Of a DNA stretch of 11,503 nucleotides, positions 5,046-11,503 are shown in pieces. A program made the translations under genes and the position numbers. This stretch comes from Candidatus Cardinium sp. cBcalN2. GTDB taxonomy: Bacteria; Bacteroidota; Bacteroidia; Cytophagales; Amoebophilaceae. Numbering within the stretch: position 1 is the stretch's first letter; every line of letters starts with the position of its first letter. The stretch covers positions 1 through 11,503 of the forward strand of contig NZ_JAACGD010000010.1 of the NCBI RefSeq assembly GCF_022810445.1. The letters run 5' to 3'. The notes beneath the pieces were generated by a model. The model searched no databases, was not told where the DNA came from, and saw only the letters and a program-made list of their open reading frames with translations.

Positions 5046-6671
5046 ATGTCTACTCACGATCAGTTTATGCCTATTCAACCCAAAGCCAGTTATTGGCCGA
5101 TTACCATCCTCCATAAAAACCAGCATGTTTTTTTAAAGCAAGTAGTCAATAAAAGTTTTCAAGCTTTGTGTGCACGTTATCCAATGGATGCAGCACTTTA
5201 CCGAATATTGGCGCAAACTACTACTAGAGAATTGGCTAGAATAGCATCAGATCCGTGGCGTTGTGACCCTAAAGATGATGGCTCCTTTTGGGCAACTATG
5301 GCATCTTCTATTGAAAATAAAATGGATCCAAAGCCACTTTTAAAGCATGTTATAGAACGTTATGTCAGGGAGATTTGTAGTTACTTTAGTGTTGGCCATT
5401 ATCAGTGTATAGCCAGATGTACACACCATACCTTGATTCATCTCCTGAAACCTCATTGTTTTGGGTTTGGAGCAGGCCGTTGGACCTTACCCAGTAAAAG
5501 ATTAGAAGAAAAATTTCATTTGATGGGTCAAACCAATATAGTGCGGGCGTTGGCTAAAATAGGGACTGTTGTTTTAGTACCTACTCATACCAGCAATTGG
5601 GATTCTATGGTGATAGGGTTGGCTATGAAACAGTTAGGATTGCCTCCTTTGACTTGGGGGGCCGGATTGAATTTATTTAACAATAGGGGGTTTCATTATG
5701 TTTTTAATAAATTAGGTACCTATAAAGTAGATAGGCGTAAAAAAACCATACCCTACTTACAAACTCAGAAAGATTATGCCTGTCTGATACTGGAATGGGG
5801 CTGTCATACCTTATTTTATCCGGGTGGAACCCGCAGCCGTTTAGGTGCTATAGAGTCCGATTTAAAATTAGGCTTATTGAGTACCCCTTTTGAGGCACAG
5901 GAAAATAACTTTCGAAATCAAGGAATAGATGGTAAGAAGTTGTTTATTGTTCCTATAGTATTAAACTACCATTGTGTCTTAGAGGCCTATGATCTGATAC
6001 GTGAATCGATGCAAAAGGGATCTATTGTTTCTGGTAACTTCCAGCCAAATGGTTGTTGTACCAACCTGGTATTTAGCAAAAATATATTATTTAAGGGTTC
6101 AGAATTATTTATTAACATAGGTCCTCCCTTAGATGTAATGGGGAATAGCGTCGATATAGCAGGACGTAGTTATAATGACCAAGGTCAAGCAATAGATTTA
6201 TACGAGCAGTTTCTCCATTTACCTATAAAAATGGATACTAGAAAGCGTTCAGATCAGTCTGTTAAAATGCTTAGTCATAAGATTGTGGCAAGCTACTACC
6301 GCATTAATATGGTACTAAGTAGCCACTTGGTGGCTTTTGTAGCCTATGCATTGGCTCAAAAAAAAGAGGGATTTTCAATGGATCTAAACCATATCATAAT
6401 CTGTTGTGCCGATTTCATGGTGGCCTTTGGTCATGTTTATAAAGCGTTAGCGTTGCTATATACAGAAAAAAAAATAGATTTTACCCCCATTGTACGGAGT
6501 GGTCAATTGGATGTTATCGCTAAAGATGGATGGACTAAATTGGGGATATATCATGCTCAACCACCATTAGTCGTAACCAAAAGTGGCGATCTACTTATTC
6601 AAGATCTGTTAACATTATGCTACTATCATAATAGGCTTACTGGTTATGGACTCGAAGCAATTTTTGCCTAA
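5046..6671 (+). CDS. Glycerol-3-phosphate / lysophosphatidate-type acyltransferase (PlsB-like)
   Basis: A membrane-associated acyltransferase of the PlsB/PlsC (LPLAT) superfamily, which moves an acyl group onto glycerol-3-phosphate or its 1-acyl derivative at the start of phospholipid synthesis. Motif I is HTSNWD at 181-186 (HX4D catalytic pair). Motif II, around 213-231, is NRGFHYVFNKLGTYKVDRR. Motif III is YPGGTRSR at 258-265, with Gly where the usual FPEGTRS has Glu. Motif IV is IVPIVLNY near 304. At 541 residues it is far longer than PlsC (about 240) and shorter than E. coli PlsB (about 800), with helical extensions on both sides. The overlap with gpsA, which makes glycerol-3-phosphate, favours a PlsB role (inference). 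The start is the ATG at 5046; Met8 is an alternative. The last 26 bases overlap gpsA in another frame, suggesting coupled translation. Confidence 0.85.
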   Translation: MSTHDQFMPIQPKASYWPITILHKNQHVFLKQVVNKSFQALCARYPMDAALYRILAQTTTRELARIASDPWRCDPKDDGSFWATMASSIENKMDPKPLLKHVIERYVREICSYFSVGHYQCIARCTHHTLIHLLKPHCFGFGAGRWTLPSKRLEEKFHLMGQTNIVRALAKIGTVVLVPTHTSNWDSMVIGLAMKQLGLPPLTWGAGLNLFNNRGFHYVFNKLGTYKVDRRKKTIPYLQTQKDYACLILEWGCHTLFYPGGTRSRLGAIESDLKLGLLSTPFEAQENNFRNQGIDGKKLFIVPIVLNYHCVLEAYDLIRESMQKGSIVSGNFQPNGCCTNLVFSKNILFKGSELFINIGPPLDVMGNSVDIAGRSYNDQGQAIDLYEQFLHLPIKMDTRKRSDQSVKMLSHKIVASYYRINMVLSSHLVAFVAYALAQKKEGFSMDLNHIIICCADFMVAFGHVYKALALLYTEKKIDFTPIVRSGQLDVIAKDGWTKLGIYHAQPPLVVTKSGDLLIQDLLTLCYYHNRLTGYGLEAIFA

Positions 6672-7656
6672 TAAAGTGGTAACTGTTTTAGGGGCTGGTA
6701 AATTTGGTACGGCTGTTGCCAATCTATTGTCACCTCATGTAAGCCGTCTGTTCTTATATACGCATAAAGCGGAACGTGCGGTTGCATCTCAAACCAGCCG
6801 TAGCGTTGCGGATCAATCTTTGGCACCTAATATCGTTGTTACCAATGATTTGACAATAGCCTTGTCTGCTGCTTCTGTTATTTTTCCGGTAGTACCTGCT
6901 GCTAAATTTCGTGGGTTGATGCAACAAATTGCTTCCTATCTCAGACCAGACCAGATATGCATACATGGTACCAAGGGATTAGATGTTTCCGATCATGCCC
7001 CACTTACATGGGGCCATCTGTTTACTATGAGTAAGGTAATTGTACAAGAAACACCGGTTCGAAAAGTTGGTTGTTTGGCCGGGCCTAATTTGTCTGGTGA
7101 ATTGGCGCAAAAATATCCAGCTGTTACAGTGGTGGCTAGTGCTTCATCAGAGGTTTTAGCGCTAGGGGAGCAACTGTTAAGTAATGATTGGTTTCGTGTC
7201 TATCCTAGTCATGATCTACTTAGTGTAGAAATGTGTAGTGTGTTAAAAAATATTTTTGCCATTGGTGCAGGTATAATAGGGGGGATGGGGTATCAATCTA
7301 ATACCTATGCCTTTTTCCTTACTATGTCTATTGCAGAAATGGGTGACATCATGGCTGCTATGGGTATAGGTAAAACGGCTCTATTTGGGCCAGCTGGTTT
7401 AGGAGATTTAATAGCCACGTGTGGTAGTAAGGCCAGTAGAAACTATACAATTGGTTTCCGTTTGGCAAGAGGTGAAAAACTAACTGCTATATTAAGTCAG
7501 GCAAAAGAGGTTTCCGAAGGCGTACAAACGGTTAAAGTCATTCACCGAGCCATGCAATCTTGTGGGAAACAGGCACCCATTACTGCAACCATCTATCGGA
7601 TCCTTTTTGAGGGTTGCTCATTAGACTGTTTGTATAAGTCGCTTATGTTAATTTAA
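6646..7656 (+). CDS. gpsA: NAD(P)-dependent glycerol-3-phosphate dehydrogenase
   Basis: It reduces dihydroxyacetone phosphate to sn-glycerol-3-phosphate, the phospholipid backbone, in the cytosol. It has 336 residues, normal for GpsA. The Rossmann motif VLGAGKFGTAVA is at 14-25, followed by HGTKGLD (Lys110) and AGPNLSGELA (145-154, equivalent to the family's GPSFAxE). The catalytic region SVLKNIFAIGAG has Lys201, and GPAGLGDLIATCGSKASRN spans 248-266. The C-terminal part has EGVQTVKVI. The start, ATG 6646, lies 26 bases inside the acyltransferase gene, so the two are very likely one operon with product and consumer side by side. Stop TAA is at 7654-7656, and a hairpin begins one base later. 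All key residues are present. Confidence 0.95.
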   Translation: MDSKQFLPNKVVTVLGAGKFGTAVANLLSPHVSRLFLYTHKAERAVASQTSRSVADQSLAPNIVVTNDLTIALSAASVIFPVVPAAKFRGLMQQIASYLRPDQICIHGTKGLDVSDHAPLTWGHLFTMSKVIVQETPVRKVGCLAGPNLSGELAQKYPAVTVVASASSEVLALGEQLLSNDWFRVYPSHDLLSVEMCSVLKNIFAIGAGIIGGMGYQSNTYAFFLTMSIAEMGDIMAAMGIGKTALFGPAGLGDLIATCGSKASRNYTIGFRLARGEKLTAILSQAKEVSEGVQTVKVIHRAMQSCGKQAPITATIYRILFEGCSLDCLYKSLMLI

Positions 7657-7657
7657 T

Positions 7658-7707
7658 GCCCCTTATACAATAGTTGCTCATCGCAACTATTTGACAAGAG
7701 GCGTTTT
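7658..7707 (+). terminator. Hairpin after gpsA, built from a repeat-element end
   Basis: ATAGTTGC (7670-7677) and GCAACTAT (7683-7690) form a perfect 8-bp stem with a 5-base loop. The arms continue imperfectly outward to GCC (7658-7660) pairing with GGC (7700-7702), and GTTTT follows. It starts one base after the gpsA stop, which fits a factor-independent terminator, although the U-run is short. Bases 7683-7724 resemble 2792-2836 of the repeat element at 2726-2850, so the right arm appears to derive from an old element end. Confidence 0.5.
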
Positions 7708-7793
7708 GCCTAGAACTCCCATAGCCTTGAATATATGCGAAAAAACTGCCTCGTATCATTGGGTTGAACTCAGTACTTTTAAAAAAGTATTTG

Positions 7794-7815
7794 TAGCTTT
7801 GCATTAGGCCTAATG
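7794..7815 (+). promoter_or_regulatory. Candidate mfd promoter (TAGCTTTG) with overlapping palindrome
   Basis: TAGCTTTG (7794-7801) matches the Bacteroidota -7 consensus TAnnTTTG. Directly after it, CATTAGGCCTAATG (7802-7815) is a perfect 14-bp palindrome covering the expected transcription start. A second small inverted repeat, TACTTTT-AA-AAAAGTA, sits at 7774-7789. The nearest upstream TTG (7764-7766) is 27 bases away, longer than the usual spacing. The leader to mfd would be about 145 bases; within it I see only a 39-codon frame from 7885 running out of frame into mfd, which I do not call. Confidence 0.4.
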
Positions 7816-7951
7816 TTTACAGTCCATTTATTTTATTATTTATAGTTCAGCAAGCCACTGCTCGTATAGCCCTTTTAACTATTTATGGCAACTTCTAAGC
7901 ATTGGTGGCAGTGTTCTATGTTGATTAATCTTTATTCTCATCATTCTAGTT

Positions 7952-10900
7952 TTGCAAATCAACGATTTTATAGCACTTTACCAAACACAAACAGTGCTCA
8001 CTAAGCTTACAGACTACTTGAAACAAGATCCGCGAGATAGGGTTCTTCATCTACAAGGGATTCAAGGCAGCTTAGATGCACTACTGATTGCAGCATTGCA
8101 ACAAAATACTACCCAATTACAGTTAGTTGTCGTTGAAAACAAAGAAGCAGCATCGGCCATCTATGGAGATTTAACCCATCTATTGCCCGACCACTCTGTT
8201 CTGCTTTTACCCAGTTTAGAACAAAAGGATGATCAGTATAAAATTATTCAAAATAAACGATATGCTATCATACAGGCTATAAGCGAAAGTAGATCTGCCC
8301 CATTAGTGGTCACCCATATAGCCGCTGTACTGGAAAAGATCTTAGACCCATCTCTAGTTAACACTATGTGTTACAGGATAATGGTAGACCAAATCTTGTG
8401 CATGCAAACATTGGAAAGCACCCTTAGGCAAAAAGGGTTTTTGAAAGTAGATTTTGTTTATAGCACAGGTCAATTTGCGATACGTGGCGGTATTATTGAT
8501 ATCTATCCCGTCAACCAATCGGCTCCCTACCGAATAGAACTATGGGGTGATCAAGTTGCTACGATTCGTATTTTTGACACTAAAGATCAGAAATCTTTTA
8601 AAAAGGTAAGTGTGGCAACCATTTTATCTAATCCAGAAACGATAACGGAAGAGCAATTGGTCTACACCTCCTTTGCAGCTTGTCTACCAGCAGGAAGTTG
8701 TATTTGGCTAAAAAATAAAACAAAGCTTTTAGAACAATTATCCAGCCAAACTACCCAGCTATCTGCTGGCCATACCCTGTCAACTATGGAAAGCTTTATG
8801 GCATCTATTCTGCCTTTTCATCAAATTATATTTGGGGCAGAAGATAGACAAAGTTCCACAGCTACATGGCCATTGGAAGTGGTGTCTCGTAATCGGTCTA
8901 ATGACTTGGTAATAAATTACCATACTGAAAAGCAACCCTTTTTTAAACAAAATTTTGACCTTCTAGCTGATGATCTTTGTAAAAAAGTCGAGCAAAACTA
9001 TCAGGTATATATTACGGCTACTTCTGCAGGCCAATTGGCACGGTTGCATACTATTTTAGAAGATAAAACACCCAAAGCAGCTTTTACACCATTATTACTG
9101 AGTTTACGAGAAGGTTATATAGACCATACAGCCAAAATAGTATGTTATACAGATCACCAAATTTTTAATAGATACTATAGGTATCACTCACCTAAACAGC
9201 ATTCCACAGCAGCAACTTTATTAGCTGATGCATGCAGGAAGCTAGAAATTGGCGATTATGTGGTCCATAATGACTATGGCATTGGCCGATTTTCAGGGTT
9301 ACATTCCTTGTCTATTAATGGACAGCAGCAGGAAGCCATTCGATTGATCTATAAAAACAACGACATGGTTTATGTGAATGTGCATGAACTATACAAAATT
9401 AGCAAATATACTAGTAAGGATGGCACAATCCCTACTATGCATATATTGGGTAGTTCTGTCTGGCAACGTAAAAAGAATAGTGTTAAAAAACAGATCAAAG
9501 ATATTGCCAAAGAACTGATTACACTTTATGCAGAACGTAAAAAATCGGTAGGTTTTGCTTTTGGGGCAGATACGTCACTAGATGCAGCATTAGCCTCTTC
9601 CTTTTGTTATGAGGAAACACCAGACCAAGCACTGGCCATTGCTGCTGTTAAAGCAGACATGGAACGCCCTATTCCCATGGATCGGTTGATTTGTGGTGAT
9701 GTGGGGTTTGGTAAAACAGAGATAGCGATTCGTGCCGCTTTTAAAGCTGCAGAACATGGTAAACAAGTAGCTGTTCTGGTCCCTACTACTATTTTAGCCT
9801 TACAACACTACAACTCTTTTATCAATAGATTGTCCGCTCTACCGATTCACGTCAGTTACATCAACCGATTTAAAACCAAACAAGAAATACAAAAAACCCT
9901 CTTAGATACTGCTTCTGGAAAAGTGGATATTCTTATTGGTACGCACAAACTACTCACCAATGATGTACAATTCAAAGACTTAGGCTTGTTGATTATTGAT
10001 GAAGAACAGAAATTTGGTGTAAATGCCAAAGAAAAGTTAAAAAAGATACGTTTGAATGTAGATACATTGACGTTAACGGCTACCCCTATTCCACGTACGC
10101 TCCATTTTTCTCTTATGGGTGCTAGAGATTTGAGTATTCTCAATACACCTCCTACCAATAGATTACCTGTCCAAACAAAATTGCATTACTTTGATTTTAA
10201 AATCATTAAAAAAGCGATAGAAGAAGAGGTCGCCCGTGGAGGGCAAGTCTTTTTTGTACATAATAGGGTAAGTAATATTAACGCTATGGCTCAAAGTTTA
10301 TCAGATTTGCTGCCTACTGTACGCATCTGTGTGGCCCATGGCCAAATGGCTGGCTCTATGCTAGAAGAAAAAATATTACAGTTTATAGTAGGTAGCTATG
10401 ATATATTGGTGGCAACTAGCATTATAGAGTCTGGAATAGACATGCCTAATGTCAATACCATTATTATCAATGACAGCCATATTTTAGGTCTTTCTGACTT
10501 ACATCAAATGCGTGGAAGGGTCGGACGTTCTAATGTGCAAGCTTTTTGTCACCTATTGATACCAGAAGAGGTAACCCTTACTTCAGAAGCCAAACTAAGA
10601 TTGGCTGCATTAGAAGAATGTGCAGAACTAGGCGATGGCTTTAAACTCGCTATGCGTGATCTAGACATACGTGGTGCAGGTGATCTGCTTGGTGCAGCGC
10701 AAAGTGGATTTATAGCAGATATTGGCTTTGATACCTATTGTAAAATATTGGAAGAGGCTGTAGAAGAAGTTAAGCAAGAAGATTTTAAAACGCTCTTTTC
10801 AAGTGATGCTAGGGGGTTATACAACGATTGCTCCATTGAAACAGATTGCCAAGCCCTTTTACCGCCTGAATATGTACAAAGTACTACGCAACGAATGACC

Positions 10901-11290
10901 CTTTACACTAGGCTAAATGAACTTAAAAATAGCACCCAGTTAGCACACTTTAAAGATGAATTAATCGATAGATTTGGCCCATTGCCTACTGCTACCAAAA
11001 CTCTATTGGAAACCGTAGAACTAAGATGGGAAGGGGAACGCATTGGTTTTGAAAAAATTTCATTTAAAAGTCAGCGTTTACATTGCTACCTAGGAGCTGA
11101 TTTTCAAAAAAGACATGGTAACACTTGGGCCCATATTATGCACTATATGCAGCAACATCCAGCTTGTTGTCAATTAAAAAAGATAAGAGAAAATCTGATG
11201 CTGACCATTGTTGTATCTGCTAATAGTGTCCTTGAAGCAAGGAACCTGCTGGCTACTATAGGCAGGTCTAATCTCGATAGTGCTAATTAG
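7952..11290 (+). CDS. mfd: Transcription-repair coupling factor Mfd
   Basis: Mfd removes RNA polymerase stalled at DNA damage and recruits UvrA to start nucleotide-excision repair. The 1112 residues are normal. The N-terminal UvrB-like region (about 1-350) has GQFAIRGGIIDIYP and YRIELWGDQV and lacks a working Walker A, as in the family. The CarD-like RNA polymerase interaction domain begins at about 431 (LEIGDYVVHNDYGIGRF). The helicase motor has Walker A GDVGFGKT (582-589), DEEQ (683-686), LTATPIPRTL, and the C-terminal lobe SGIDMPN...LHQMRGRVGRS. The TRCF C-terminal domain starts near 970 (LPPEYVQ). The first possible start is TTG 7952 (MQINDFIALYQ): an in-frame TGA at 7922-7924 and no intervening ATG or GTG rule out others upstream, and the family N terminus is similar. 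A repeat element begins 10 bases after the stop. Confidence 0.95.
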   Translation: MQINDFIALYQTQTVLTKLTDYLKQDPRDRVLHLQGIQGSLDALLIAALQQNTTQLQLVVVENKEAASAIYGDLTHLLPDHSVLLLPSLEQKDDQYKIIQNKRYAIIQAISESRSAPLVVTHIAAVLEKILDPSLVNTMCYRIMVDQILCMQTLESTLRQKGFLKVDFVYSTGQFAIRGGIIDIYPVNQSAPYRIELWGDQVATIRIFDTKDQKSFKKVSVATILSNPETITEEQLVYTSFAACLPAGSCIWLKNKTKLLEQLSSQTTQLSAGHTLSTMESFMASILPFHQIIFGAEDRQSSTATWPLEVVSRNRSNDLVINYHTEKQPFFKQNFDLLADDLCKKVEQNYQVYITATSAGQLARLHTILEDKTPKAAFTPLLLSLREGYIDHTAKIVCYTDHQIFNRYYRYHSPKQHSTAATLLADACRKLEIGDYVVHNDYGIGRFSGLHSLSINGQQQEAIRLIYKNNDMVYVNVHELYKISKYTSKDGTIPTMHILGSSVWQRKKNSVKKQIKDIAKELITLYAERKKSVGFAFGADTSLDAALASSFCYEETPDQALAIAAVKADMERPIPMDRLICGDVGFGKTEIAIRAAFKAAEHGKQVAVLVPTTILALQHYNSFINRLSALPIHVSYINRFKTKQEIQKTLLDTASGKVDILIGTHKLLTNDVQFKDLGLLIIDEEQKFGVNAKEKLKKIRLNVDTLTLTATPIPRTLHFSLMGARDLSILNTPPTNRLPVQTKLHYFDFKIIKKAIEEEVARGGQVFFVHNRVSNINAMAQSLSDLLPTVRICVAHGQMAGSMLEEKILQFIVGSYDILVATSIIESGIDMPNVNTIIINDSHILGLSDLHQMRGRVGRSNVQAFCHLLIPEEVTLTSEAKLRLAALEECAELGDGFKLAMRDLDIRGAGDLLGAAQSGFIADIGFDTYCKILEEAVEEVKQEDFKTLFSSDARGLYNDCSIETDCQALLPPEYVQSTTQRMTLYTRLNELKNSTQLAHFKDELIDRFGPLPTATKTLLETVELRWEGERIGFEKISFKSQRLHCYLGADFQKRHGNTWAHIMHYMQQHPACCQLKKIRENLMLTIVVSANSVLEARNLLATIGRSNLDSAN

Positions 11291-11300
11291 TTTGTACTGG

Positions 11301-11503
11301 GTATCTGTTCATAACACTGTTAAAAAATGAATTTTTTAAAGCTACTTTTTGCTTGATCAAAAAGTAGCCAAAAAATCAAGCGCTGATGAAAAAAGTTACT
11401 GAAAGTGTAGCTTACAGCTGGAAAAACAGGAGCTGCCCTGCAATCCATCCCGGCAACTGTTTTTCTTTTCAACTGTAAACTCCGCTTTCTGATCGCACTT
11501 TTT
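11301..11503 (+). mobile_element. MITE-like element, copy B (right end outside window)
   Basis: It aligns base for base with 304-506, with about 10 substitutions and no gaps in 203 bp. It starts at the same terminal repeat GTATCTGTTCA and keeps H1 (11341-11368) and the inner H2 arms (11421-11429/11457-11465). The outer H2 arm has one change (AGCTTACAG at 11409-11417). It sits 10 bases after the mfd stop. The expected right end lies about 50 bases beyond the window. Confidence 0.85.

Noticed and set aside
6754..6966. 70-residue - strand frame
   Set aside because: It is opposite gpsA with no features of its own.
7885..8004. 39-codon + strand frame starting ATGGCAACT just before mfd
   Set aside because: It overlaps the mfd start out of frame and has no recognisable features; too weak to call, though an upstream leader frame cannot be excluded.
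9856..10158. 100-residue - strand frame
   Set aside because: It is opposite the Mfd helicase motifs; a shadow frame.

Overview
The window is AT-rich bacterial chromosome. The proteins point to the Bacteroidota: the YbeY motif ends in Asp rather than His, Mrp lacks the C-terminal CxxC, a glycerophosphate acyltransferase carries a YPGGTRSR block, and there are no Shine-Dalgarno-like leaders. Housekeeping genes separated by many degenerate short repeats suggest a host-associated member such as the Amoebophilus/Cardinium group. That genus-level placement is inferred from memory of such genomes; no search was run.

Layout: 1-556 is a cluster of repeat elements. It is followed by tRNA-Ser(CGA) on the + strand (598-686). 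On the - strand come prfB (751-1822, with a programmed +1 frameshift) and, 27 bases upstream of it, an exported protein of unknown function (1850-2563). The divergent gap 2564-3239 is filled with repeat fragments. Then mrp (+, 3240-4301) faces ybeY (-, 4504-4944) across another repeat copy. An overlapping pair on the + strand, a PlsB-like acyltransferase (5046-6671) and gpsA (6646-7656), forms a lipid-precursor unit: GpsA makes glycerol-3-phosphate and the acyltransferase would use it. A hairpin follows gpsA, then a candidate promoter with a palindrome, then mfd (7952-11290). The window ends inside a repeat copy that starts 10 bases after the mfd stop.

The main unexplained feature is the repeat family. 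The best copy (304-556, 253 bp) has imperfect terminal inverted repeats and is flanked by an exact 9-bp direct repeat, GGTATAATC. It therefore looks like a non-autonomous (MITE-like) transposable element. The duplicated 9 bp contain a TATAAT box, and the upstream copy sits 17 bp after TTGCAT. The element therefore appears to have split the promoter of tRNA-Ser(CGA). A copy with about 10 differences in 203 bp lies at the right edge of the window, and internally deleted or rearranged relatives occur at 1-256, 713-733, 2726-2850, 2920-3150, 4356-4473 and 7658-7724. Two hairpins inside the family are kept while their sequence drifts: one shows compensated stem changes around a constant CTTGAT loop, the other constant stems around a drifting loop. 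No CRISPR array, intact transposase or defence system is visible.
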